Below are positions 47,667 through 58,700 of a stretch of DNA of 64,000 nucleotides, one piece after another. How positions within the stretch are numbered: the first letter of the stretch is position 1; the number at the start of each line of letters is the position of its first letter. The notes below the pieces were generated by a model, which saw only the letters and a list, made by a program, of their open reading frames with translations, had not been told where the DNA came from and ran no database searches. The DNA is taken from contig NC_065577.1 in the NCBI RefSeq assembly GCF_937616625.2, positions 19,109,501 to 19,173,500 of the forward strand. Direction: 5' to 3'. Source of the DNA: Mercurialis annua. Lineage: Eukaryota; Streptophyta; Magnoliopsida; Malpighiales; Euphorbiaceae. The position numbers and the translations under genes were made by a program.

Positions 47667-49058
47667 ATGGAAAATAATATTGATTTGCTTCAACCATATC
47701 AAAAAGAATGGTCTATTAGCGTTATGGTAATTCGAAGCGGGTCAATAGAATCATATAACAATGGTTCTAACAAAAAAAGAAAAATCATATTAGTTGATAT
47801 TAAAGGAACCAAAATACAAGCTATTTTATTCAATGAAGCGGTGGAAAAGTTCAAAGATTGTTTAGAAAGAGGCAAGACTTATACGATCACTAATGGAGTG
47901 GTTAAAGCAATTAATTCACATTATCCTAATGTGAATGAAAGAATTGAACTGTCTCTGACACTATATACCACTGTCATCGAATGTGCGATAATTATTCCAA
48001 GAGATGTTTTAATATTTAACTTTACATCGTTTAATGATGTAGAAAAAAAATCTGATGAGAAGACTATGGTAGATATATTGGGCATTGTAGAACATGTCAA
48101 ATCTGCTTTCACGGTGCAAACAAGAATGGGGATACCAACTAGAAAAAGAGAAATACTTCTTCTTAATGACAAATTGGAAAAACTAAATTTAATTTTATGG
48201 GGAGATCTAGCTGACAATGAAGGTGGTGAAGTAGAATCTCTCCTTCAAAATTCGGACCAGAGGCCAATAATAGCCTTATCCAATGTCAAAGCAAAAATAT
48301 ATGCCGAAGAATTACAACTCAATACAACTCAAGTTACAATAATAGAGATAAACTTAGACTTACTAGAAGTGGATGAACTACGTGAATCGTATTATTCCAA
48401 TATATTGGTAAACAAACAAGTAAGTTTTCTTTCGTCGCCTAATAAATTTACAAAGGTTTCAGAAGTTACATTGAAAGAAATAATAGAAAATAAGTATCAA
48501 GAGATTCAATGTTACTTTGAGGCAACTATATTATCGGTTGTAAATAGCAACAATCCTTGGTATAATTCTTGTAACAAGTGCAGCAAAAAGATATATCCAA
48601 ACAAAGGGCATCTAAAATGTTTCAATTGTAATGATGAAAATCCTCAATATACTCCAAGGTATATGCTCAAACTACTTGTCTCAGATTCAATCGAAGAAGC
48701 ATATAACACCATATTTGATAATGCAGAAATCTTGATTGGATGTCCGGTGTTTAAATATATGAAATTAAATATGGACGGACCAAAAGAAGATATACAATTT
48801 TACAGGAAATTGATGTCTTGCCAGTCAAAACAATATCGTTTTCTTGTGATGTTGAAAAAAGATAAGGAAGCTGATTATGCAAGGAAGCAAATGGTTGCAT
48901 CAGATGTACAAGAAGTTGAAGACAATAATTCAGCAAGAGAACTCAGAGATAAGGAAAAATTTAAAGACAATAATCAAGTTATAGAAATAAAAGATGATGT
49001 CCTTGAAGCTGAAGGAGATACAAGATTAAAGAAGAAAATCAAGATCAAGAAAAATTAA
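47667..49058 (+). CDS. RPA1-like single-stranded DNA-binding protein of the Helitron
   Basis: This intact 463-residue frame encodes a replication protein A large-subunit-like protein. The first ~110 residues and the region about 125-240 fit OB folds. A third, C-terminal OB-fold region holds a four-cysteine zinc ribbon, Cys302-x2-Cys305 and Cys318-x2-Cys321 (CNKCSK and CFNC). The C terminus is strongly basic (KKKIKIKK), a likely nuclear signal. Plant Helitrons often carry such genes, thought to bind single-stranded DNA during rolling-circle transposition. The ATG at 47667 is the first in frame and precedes the OB fold directly. Unlike the Rep-helicase next to it, it has no stop or frameshift. 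Confidence 0.9.
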   Translation: MENNIDLLQPYQKEWSISVMVIRSGSIESYNNGSNKKRKIILVDIKGTKIQAILFNEAVEKFKDCLERGKTYTITNGVVKAINSHYPNVNERIELSLTLYTTVIECAIIIPRDVLIFNFTSFNDVEKKSDEKTMVDILGIVEHVKSAFTVQTRMGIPTRKREILLLNDKLEKLNLILWGDLADNEGGEVESLLQNSDQRPIIALSNVKAKIYAEELQLNTTQVTIIEINLDLLEVDELRESYYSNILVNKQVSFLSSPNKFTKVSEVTLKEIIENKYQEIQCYFEATILSVVNSNNPWYNSCNKCSKKIYPNKGHLKCFNCNDENPQYTPRYMLKLLVSDSIEEAYNTIFDNAEILIGCPVFKYMKLNMDGPKEDIQFYRKLMSCQSKQYRFLVMLKKDKEADYARKQMVASDVQEVEDNNSARELRDKEKFKDNNQVIEIKDDVLEAEGDTRLKKKIKIKKN

Positions 49059-49178
49059 ATATGTTTTATCGTATTTTTTTTCAAGATCGAGAAAGATTAA
49101 ATATTTGACTCTTTATGTTATTTTTTATTTAATTGTATTTTTTAATTTTAATAATATTATTTTACATAGATACAAATA

Positions 49179-49219
<41 letters not shown>

Positions 49220-49549
49220 ATTTAAGAAACAAGTATTATTTTGTCAAGTTTTAGAATGAATTTACATGATCAAAAGCAGGTGCCAAATTTTAGATTGGCT
49301 ATGAAATACTTAAGATGATAATTACCAAGGATATAAACAAATTAATCAAGGACAAAGCACAAGTAATAATTTTAAAGGAAATAAACAAACTAATCAAAGA
49401 CAAAGAAATTCAACTACGCAAGAAAAATATGTGTGGAGCCTTAAGGATAATAGTAATCCAGAAAAACTACAAATTATTTGTGCTTATTAGTTTTGATGGA
49501 TTTTATATTTTCAATCTTGTAATAGGACATAATAACAACAACATTCAGG

Positions 49550-49601
<52 letters not shown>

Positions 49602-50404
49602 TAATAATAATAATACTTACATATGAAATTGAGTTTCCTGGGTTGGTTCTCCAAAAGCTGCATACTCATGATTCTTCTTTTTCCAGGATTTTAAAATAAT
49701 CAATCTTCTTTCTCAAAATTCAAAAGCTAACTATCTCTGTATAGTCAATGAATCTATTAATTAATCAGACCCACATGTCAAAATAAGTATATTTTCTAAA
49801 ATTCAATTGCTGAAACTGAAATATGTATCAAATAAAATCTAAAATATGTCATAATCATTCACTACATGGTAACCTCCAATATATCAAATTACAAGTGAAT
49901 AAACATACACAAAAACTACAAATTCAGATTGAAATAAGAACAACCAACAAATACTACAGACTACTCTGAAACTAATCACATCAACTTAACTCAGTCAAAA
50001 CGACGTAATTTACGTAAATAAGAGAAAGAAACTGAAATAATCTCAAAGCAAAAAAAACTATTCTGTCTAAAAATTAAATCACAATAACAAAACCCAAGTA
50101 AATGCACTCTTTCGAACGCAATCCCTATTAATAGATTTACAAACAAAATAAGCACATTCCTATCAGACCCACAAGATAATAAACATCAAATTTGAAAAAA
50201 GAAATTGAGGAAAATCATGCCCAGTTCTCTGTTCCAAATTTACAACTTAATCAAGTTAAAGAGAATGATCATTTACATGAAGTAAATAGCATGAAATGAT
50301 TATTGAATTGAACACAAAGCAGCTAATTTTTAGATCAAACGAAAAAATAATCAAATTTTTAAACAAATTAGGGTTTAATTGAAGGAAGAGATATCACGAT
50401 GTAC
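49059..50404. other. Helitron intergenic region with microsatellites
   Basis: This AT-rich spacer between the two Helitron genes holds an AT run (49183-49214) and an AAT run with a few interruptions (49551-49614). I see no domain-bearing frame on either strand. Confidence 0.6.
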
Positions 50405-50543
50405 CTGTTGTTCCAGACCTGATTTGGAGTCGAACCGGCATCTGTTCCTCAACATCGAGCTTGGTGATGTAATATCGCATTTCTGCAGAAGCAGATTGTT
50501 CGCCATTTCTGGGCTGCCCCACACGATTTTGTTTGGATTTCAT
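50405..50543 (-). pseudogene. Possible captured first exon in the Helitron, function unknown
   Basis: On the minus strand an ATG at 50543 opens 46 codons (MKSKQNRVGQPRNGE ... YYITKLDVEEQMPVR) that end at a good splice donor (ACAACAG/GTACAT). The piece is markedly less AT-rich than its surroundings and runs opposite to the Helitron genes. Helitrons are known to pick up host gene fragments, and a first exon with its donor fits this. I do not recognise the protein, and no further exon is evident downstream (below 50400). Confidence 0.35.
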
Positions 50544-50756
50544 TTTTAATACTTCTCATTAGTTTTAAAAATCCCAATTTAAATAAAATAATCATATTTA
50601 ATCACAATGAGAGAAAAAACATTAAAAAATTTAAAAAATAAAATAAAATAAATCTATTGCTTCAGAAATCATATTCTAATTAGGAAAAGCAAATATCCTG
50701 CTAAATATATGATTATTAGAAAACTAAATATACAATGTACATTAAAACAAAACCAA

Positions 50757-50796
50757 TTCCTAATCCTAATGGATTGTACAAATACCACTATAAAAT
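50757..50796 (+). promoter_or_regulatory. Probable promoter of the Helitron Rep-helicase gene
   Basis: TATAAAAT at 50789-50796 is preceded by TTCCTAATCCTAATGGATTG and ACCAC. The block resembles the one before the RPA gene. The TATA motif lies about 60 bases before the ATG at 50851. Confidence 0.6.
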
Positions 50797-50850
50797 ATGA
50801 TAGCCACTAGACATACGAGGAGATACAGATTCAACATTCAACCTAAAAAT

Positions 50851-53800
50851 ATGGTGAGAAACTATAAAAAAATTGAGTTATGAAAAGAAACAAGAATACA
50901 TCCAAAAGAAATCAACAAAAAATAAAGAAAGAAGATTGGCAAACAAAACATCAAACACAGAGACATATGGCAGCAGCTCATCTAACCAAGAAGTACCGAC
51001 TGAAATTCAAAACCAAACTAAAAATGACAAGAAAAGAGAACTCACAAATATAATGCCAGATATAGAGAGTAATGATGAGCAAACGAATTCAAAAAAACCA
51101 CGTGTTGAATGGTTATGTAGAGCCCAAATGGACAAGGTTGAATATGATGGAGAAATGTCATATGAACCGGTATGCTCGCCTCTACACAAGCTTAAAAAGG
51201 TCCTTCCATGTAGCTATTGCGGAGCTAAAAGATTTGAATACGAGCCACCGACATTTTGCTTCCAGAATGGAAAAGTAAAATTGGCAACATCAAAAATTCC
51301 AGAAGAACTATTATTATTATTCACTTCAGACTGTGAGGAAGCAATCCAATTTAGAAACAACATCCGACAATACAATAGTATTTTCGCATTCACATCATTT
51401 GGAGTCAAATTGGACAAAGAGTTAGCTTCAAACAGAAAAGGAGTTTACACATTTCGAGCTCGAGGACAAATATATCACGAACTACCAACTTTAATTCCAC
51501 ATGACGGAATTCCGAGATACTTTCAACTATACTTTTATGATAGTAGCAATGAGCTAGAGAATCGAATGAATGCAGTTGGAGAGGCAGATTTAAATAGAGA
51601 ACTCATGGAAAAACTGATGAGCATTTTAGCAGACAACCCATATGCACAATTCTTCCGAAGTCTGAATAACTATGAATCTCACAAAAATATTAAAATTAGG
51701 ATCGCATCAACTGTAAGATCAAATCAGCATGTATATAATGCGCCTACATCAAGCGAAGTCGCAGCTATTTGGGTGGAAGGAAACAACCCGAATGCTCCAT
51801 TTGAAAGGGAAATAATAATTCATGCACACTCAGGACACAATTACAAAATCAAGCAGTTTTTCGGCTGTTACGATCCATTGCAGTATCCCTTTCTCTTTCC
51901 AAAAGGTGAAAGTGGATGGCATCAGAATATTAAAAGACATGACCCGTCAAACAAAACAAACTTGCAACAAAGCGAAATTAATTTTCAAAATGTTGCATCA
52001 GCCTCTGAAATAATTGAGAGAGAGAATCAAATTGCCAAACGAAATACCCGTGGAAATGTGTCGTGCCGAGAATATTACTGCTATAAACTACAAATAAGAG
52101 ATGCAGAATTCCCAATACTACTTCTTGCCGATCGCCTGCTGCAGCAATATGCGGTTGACATGTACATCAAAATAGAAACAACAAGACTTGATTATATAAG
52201 AAGGGAACAATCGCAAATAAGAGCCGAGTTATATTCCGGAATTGTAGATAGCATAATAGCTGGCGAGACTAGAGCAGATCAAGTGGGGAAAAGATTAGTG
52301 TTGCCCGCATCTTTCATAGGAGGACCTAGAGACATGCGACGAAGGTACATGGATGCAATGGCATTAGTTCAATGATTTGGAAAACCTGATTTATTTATAA
52401 CAATGACATGCAACCCCGAGTGGGAAGAAATAAAACAAGAGTTAAAACCAAATCAAACTTCAAAAGCAAGAGCTGATTTGATTGCAAGAGTTTTTCGAGC
52501 AAAGCTACAAGATCTCAAGGATTTGTTATATAAAAAAGAAATTTTTGGCCGAATAGCAGCTCATGTCCATATTATAGAGTTTCAAAAAAGAGGTTTACCA
52601 CATGCCCATATATTAATCATATTGCATCCTCATCATAAATCGTCAAGTCCTGATGAATTTGATAAATATATTAGTGCGGAAATTCCCGACAAAGAAAAGC
52701 ATCCAGATTTGTATGAAATGGTTTCAAAGCACATGATGCATGGCCCATGTGGGAAAAAAAATCCTACTTGCCCCTGTATGATTGAAGGAAAATGCAGATT
52801 TCACTACCCGCGCCAGTACTCACAGCAAACAACACTAGGAAAAGATGGCTATCCTATATATAAAAGACTAAACAACGGACGACAGGTGAAGACAAGAAAA
52901 TGCGGATTGGACAACAGATGGGTTGTGCCGTATAGCCCATATCTATTGACCAGATATAGTTGCCATGTAAATGTAGAAGTTTGCTCGGGATATAAAGCAG
53001 TAAAATACTTGTACAAATATATATACAAAGGGCATGATCGGGTAGCTGTAAATATAGCTCATGATGAAGACGCTAACCGAATAGATGAAATAAAACAATT
53101 CCAAGACGCAAGGTGGGTGTCTGCGCAAGAGGCTATGTGGAGAATTTATGAATTTGAACTAAATCAAATGCATCCAGCTGTTATAAATCTTCAATTGCAC
53201 CTCTCGAATAAGCAATCAGTAGCATTTTGGAAGGGATAAGACTTACGATACGTTGCTGATTCCGAACACAACAAAAAAACAATGCTAACAGAGTTCTTTC
53301 ATACATGCACAACAGACAAGTATGCTGAAAAACTATTATACAGAGAATTCCCAGAGCATTATACATGGAGCGGGATGGAAAGAATATGGTCAAAAAGAAA
53401 AAATAAAAAAGTGATAAGGCGTGTCAATGCAGCAAATCCAATTGAAGGCGAGAGATATTACATGAGGATTTTGTTGAGTCATGTAAGAGGACCAAAATCA
53501 TTTAATAATTTGCTAACTGTCAACGGTGTTCCATACTCAACATTCAAGGAATCAACAATGAACAGAGGATTGCTGGAATCTGATAACAGTGCATCAGAAT
53601 GCATGAAAGAAGATGTAGAGTACCAAATGCCAAAAGAACTACGAAGAATATTTGCCACATTATTAGTGTATTGTGATCCTCCAAGTGTTAGACAATTGTG
53701 GGACGATAATTATGAAGCCATGGCAGAAGATTTTAAAAAAATACATGAAAATTCACTTGAAATGCAGATTTCTTCTACTCTTGAAAGCATCAACTATTAT

Positions 53801-55339
53801 TTAAAAAGCATGGGAAAAAACATAAAAGACTATGATTTACCAAAAGTAAAGGCAAGATCAGACCAAATCTTCTCAAACGTGACAAAAGAAATTGAAGAAG
53901 AGATGGCAATAGAAGTACCACAAGAAGACCTCGACGCAACAAATAAGCTAAATAATGAGCAAATGAAAGCATATAATGTCATTCTTGCAAGAATAAATTC
54001 AAAAAAAAGTGGAGCATTCTTCGTTGATGGACCAGGTGGAACCGGGAAAACATTCCTTTATCGTGCACTCCTTGCTAACATACGTTCAAAAGGAATGATA
54101 GCTCTAGCTACAGCAACATCTGGAGTGGCAGCAGCAATTATGCCCGGAGGAAGAACTGCACATAACCGATTTTCAATACCTTTAAGTCCTACGGAGTCCA
54201 GCTTATGTGGGATTTCAAAACAAAGTGGCAAGGCCGAATTATTAAGGAAAGCAACACTAATAATATGGGACGAGGCGCTGATGGCTAAACGATTTGCAAT
54301 AGAAACTGTTGACAGAAGCGTTAAGGATATTATGAACAGTACAGAACCATTTGGAGGAAAAGTTTTTGTCTTTGGAGGAGATATTAGACAAGTACTTCCG
54401 GTGGTGCCTAAAGGAACAAGACAAGAAACTGTTAGCTCAAGTCTCATAAAATCATATCTATGGGAAAAAATGGAGGTGTTGAAATTGACGGTAAATATGA
54501 GGGCCAAATCGGACAAAGATTTTGGCAATTTTCTACTTCGAATCGGTAACGGAGAAGAACCAACAAAAGGAGATAACTTGATAAAGATACCAGAAGAGAT
54601 GGTAATAAAAGACGGAGATGACGATGCCTCTGAAAATGCACTTATTGATGCAGTGTACCCGTCATTGCAAGAAAATTCTACCTCGCCAAATTTCATGACA
54701 AATCGAGCAATATTGGCAACTAAAAATGAATATGTAGACAATTTAAACCAAAAGATGATAACATTATTCCCTAGAGAAAGCAAAATCTATAATAGCTTTG
54801 ATGAGGCGGTAGACGATACAACTAATTACTATCAAGAGGAGTTTTTAAATACTTTACTGCCGAATGGATTGCCTCCACATAAGTTAGAACTGAAAGTCAA
54901 TTGCCCTATCATGCTGTTAAGAAACCTAGACCCTTCAAATGGATTGTGTAATGGAACAAGAATGGCATGCAAAAAATTTGGTAATAATGTCATACACGCT
55001 GAAATAACAGTGGGCCAACATACTGGAAAACAAGTGCTTCTACCAAGGATACCATTATCTCCGGCAGAAAATGAAGGATATCCATTTCGTTTCAAGAGAA
55101 AACAATTTGCTATGCGTCTTTGTTTTGCTATGACTATAAATAAGGCTCAAGGACAAACAATTCAAAATGTAGGAGTATATTTGCCAGAACCAGTTTTCTC
55201 ACACGGACAATTATATGTGGCACTTTCTAGAGGAGTTTCATTGCCAACAACTAAAGTCCTTGTGAAGTCTGAAAAAACAAAGAAAGCAAAAGGAATATAT
55301 ACGAAAAACGTTGTATATAAAGAAGTTCAACTTCCTTAG
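50851..55339 (+). pseudogene. Helitron Rep-helicase (RepHel), broken by two stops and an early frameshift
   Basis: One frame of about 1490 codons runs to 55339. Domain order: basic N terminus; a Cys pair (CSYC) region; the Helitron-like N domain; Rep with HUH motif GLPHAHIL (His codons at 52601 and 52607) and tyrosines in KYLYKYIYKG (53006-53024); then a Pif1-family helicase with Walker A GPGGTGKT (54029-54052), Walker B IIWDEA, GGDIRQVLPVV, and C-terminal TINKAQGQTI and YVALSRG. Rep nicks and joins the strand; the helicase unwinds it. TGA at 52373 (MALVQ-stop-FGKPDLF) and TAA at 53237 (FWKG-stop-DLRYV) interrupt it without any shift of frame. The only good ATG (50851, MVRNYKK) is out of frame by one base, most simply by an extra A in the run at 50866-50872. 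All catalytic motifs remain. Confidence 0.93.
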
Positions 55340-55722
55340 AAATACAATATTGTTTCATTTATTATCCATCAAAATAGTGTACATTTTTCTCAAAAAATAT
55401 ACATTTCAGCTCAATAACAAAAATATTTGTTTATATATAATAGATTTAATAACAAAAAAAAACAAATAACACAATAGCTTAATAGCTAACATTACACTCT
55501 TTCTATATATTAGCTTATTTATTTTAAAAAATCAAAATATCAAATGTAAACAACAAAATAATAAAAAAAAAATGCATGCAACAATTTTAAATATAAATGA
55601 TGATGCATATTTAAATAAAAATCAAGTTCAAAAATTATAAATATAAATCATAATACGTATAAGATTAAAAACACGTCAAACAATTTCAAAATAAAAATCA
55701 ATATAAATAAAATAAATATACC
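55340..55722. other. Helitron 3' region
   Basis: This is very AT-rich sequence between the Rep-helicase stop and the terminal hairpin. No gene is visible. It probably holds the polyadenylation site, but none stands out. Confidence 0.5.
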
Positions 55723-55751
55723 ACGTGCAGCGCACGTTCCCAAATATCTAG
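55723..55751 (+). terminator. Helitron 3' terminal hairpin and CTAG end
   Basis: ACGTGC-AGC-GCACGT forms a perfect 6-bp stem (55723-55737), followed ten bases later by CTAG (55748-55751). A GC-rich hairpin 10-12 bases before a CTRR end is the defining Helitron 3' signal, thought to stop rolling-circle replication. The host base after it is T. Confidence 0.95.
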
Positions 55752-58700
55752 TTGCTAAAAATGTGAAATGTTCGTATTTGTTTCGTAACATTTGTAAACG
55801 TTTTGCTTCAATCGCTAAAAAGGTGAAATGTTTGGATTTGTTTCGTAACATTTGTACACGTTTGGAATAAATTGCTAGAAACGGTGAAACGTTTGGATTT
55901 GTTTCATAACGTTTTAAACATTTGGCTTAATTCGCTAAAAAGAGAAATCGTTTGGATTTGTTTCGTAATGTTTGTAAACGTTTGGCTTAAATTGCTAAAG
56001 AAGTGAAACGTTTGGTTTTGTTTCGTAATGTGTGTAAACATTCGGCTTAAATTTCTAAAAAGGTGCAACGTTTGGATTTATTTCATAACGTTTCTATATG
56101 TTTGGCTTAAATTGCTAAAAAGGTAAAACGCTTAGATTTATTTTGTAACTTTTGTAAACGTTTGGTTTAAGTTCATGAAAATGTGAATCGCTTGGTTTTG
56201 TTTAATAACATTTGTAAACGTTTGGCTTAAATCGCCTAAAAGGTGAAACATTTGGATTTGTTTCGTATCATTTGTAAAGGTTTGGCTTAAATCGCTAAAA
56301 ATGTGAAACGTTTGGATTTGCTTCGTAACCTTTGTAAACATTTAGCTTAAATTGCTAAAAAGGTGAAACACTTTGATTTATTTCGTAATGTTTGTATACG
56401 TTTGTCTTAAATTGCTAAAAAAGAAAAACGCTTGGATTTGTTTCATCACGTTTGTAAACGTTTGGCTTAAATTGGTAAAAAGGGGAAACGTTTGGATTTG
56501 TGTCGTAGCGTTTCTAAACGTTTGGCTTAAATCGCTTAAAAGGTGAAACGTTTGGATTTGTTTCGTATCGTTTGCAAACGATTGGCTTAAATCGCTAAAA
56601 AGACGAAACGTTTGGATTTGTTTGTAACGTTTGTAAATGTTTGGCATAAATTGATAAAAAGGTGGAAACGCTTGGATTTGTTTCGTAACATTTGTAAACG
56701 TTTGGCTTAAATTGCTAAAATGGTGAAACACTTGGATTTGTTTTGTAACGTTTGTAAACGTTTGGCTTAAATTGCTTCAATCGCTACAAAGGTGAAACAT
56801 TTGGATTTGTTTCGTAAATTTTGTAATGTTTGGCTTAAATCGCTAAAAATGTGAAACGTTTGTATTTGTTTCGTAATGTTTTTAACGTTTAGCTTAGTTC
56901 ACAAAAATGGGGAAATGTTTGAATTTTGTTTCGTAACGTTTGTGACGTATGGCTAAAATCGCTAAAAGGGTGAAACGTTTGGTTTTGTTTCTTAACGATT
57001 GTAAACGTTCGGTGTAAATCGCTTGGATTTTTTTCGTAACGTTAGTAAATTTTTTGCTTAAATTGCTAAAATGTGAAAAGCTTGGATTTGTTTCGTAACG
57101 TTTGTAAACGTTTGGCTTAAATTTCTAAAAAGGTGAAACGTTTTGATTTATTTTTTAACGTTTGTAAACGTTTGGCTTATATGACTAAAAAGGTAAAACG
57201 CTTGGATTTGTTTTTGTAACGTTTGTGAACCTTTGGCATAAATGGCTAAAAATGTGAAAAATTTGGATTTGTTTCATAACCTTTGTAAACGTTTGGCTTA
57301 AATCGCTAAAAAGGTGAAACGTTTGGATTTTTTTGTAGCGTTTGTAAACGTTTGCCTTATATTACTAAAAAGGTGAAACGCTTGGATTTATTTCATAACG
57401 TTTGTAAACGTTTGGCTTAAATTGCCAAAAAGGTGAAACGCTTGGATATGTTTCGTAATGTTTGTAAACATTTGGCTTACATTGCTAAAAAGGAAAAATG
57501 CTGAGATTTGTTTCGTAGCGTTTGTAAACATTTGGCTTACATTGCTAAAAAGGGAAAATGCTGAGATTTGTTTCATAGCGTTTGTAAACGTTTGGATTAA
57601 ATTGCAAAAAAGGTGTAACGTTTGGATTTGTTTTGTAAGGTTTGTAAACCTTTGGCTTAAATTGAAAAGGTGAAACATTTGGATTTGTTTCATAACCTTT
57701 ATAAACGTTTGGCTTAAATCGCTAAAATGGTGAAACGTTTGGATTTTTTTCGTAATGTTTGTACACGTTTGGCTTATATGATTAAAAAGGTAAAATGCTT
57801 GGATTTGTTTCGTAGCATTTGTAAATGTTTGGCTTAAATTGCTAAAATGGTGAAACGCCTGGTTTTGTTTCGTAAAGTTTGTAAATGTTTGTCTTAAATG
57901 GCTAAAAATTTGAAACGTTTGGATTTGTTTTGTAACGTTTGTAAACGATAGGCTTATATCGCTAAAAATGTGAAACATTTGGTTTTGTTTTGTAACGTTT
58001 GTAAACGTTCGGCCTAAATCGATAAAAAGGTGAAAAGTTAGGATTTGATTCGTAACGTTTGGCTTAAATTGCTAAAAAGGTGAAACGGTTGGATTTGTTT
58101 CGTAACGTTTGTAAACGTTTGGCTTAAATTTCTAAAAAGGTGAAACGCTTTGATTTGTTTCGTAACGTTTGTAAACGTTTGGCTTAAATTACTAACAAGG
58201 TGAAACGCTTGGATTTGTTTCGTAACGTTTGTAAACCTTTGGCTTTCATTGCTAAAAAGGTGAAACATTTGGATTTGTTTCATAACCTTTGTAAACATTT
58301 GGCTTAAATCGCTAAAAAGGTGACACGTTTGGATTTTTTTCGTAACGTTTGTAAAAATTCGGCTTAAATTGCTAAAAAGGTGAAATGCTTGAATTTGTTT
58401 TATAACGTTTGTAAAGGTTTAAATTCTATTCCTAAAAAGGTGAAACACTTGGATTTGTTTCGTAACGTTTGTAAACGTTTGCGTTACGTTTCTAAAAAGG
58501 TGAAACATTCAGATTTGTTTCGTAGCATTTGTAAACATTTTGCTTAAATTACTAAAAAGGGGAAACGTTTGGATTTGTTTCGTACCGTTTGTAAACGTTT
58601 GGCTTAAATCGCTAAAAAGGTGAAATGTTTGAATTTGTTTCGTAACATTTGTAAACGTTTGGCTTAAATCGCTAAAAAGGTAAAACAGTTGGATTTATTT

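Larger units (their letters stand above)
47151..55751 (+). mobile_element. Helitron with RPA and Rep-helicase genes
   Basis: This 8601-bp rolling-circle transposon starts TCTATAACTAATAT and ends with a hairpin and CTAG. It sits exactly between A (47150) and T (55752). Joining the flanks gives CTAAA/TTGCTAAAAATG, an ordinary satellite monomer with no target duplication, as Helitrons require. It carries an RPA-like gene and a Rep-helicase gene on the plus strand, the standard plant arrangement. The Rep-helicase is broken, so this copy cannot move on its own protein. Confidence 0.97.

Noticed and set aside
54058..54783. 241-codon minus-strand frame
   Set aside because: It lies entirely opposite the helicase domain of the Helitron gene and is a shadow of that coding sequence.
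57388..57978. Long repetitive open frames in the satellite, such as this 196-codon one and similar ones at 61632-62192 and 30580-31038
   Set aside because: They follow the 20-residue period of the monomer, have stops and frameshifts in neighbouring copies, and lack start context or domains. They are by-products of a 60-bp repeat with a stop-free frame.
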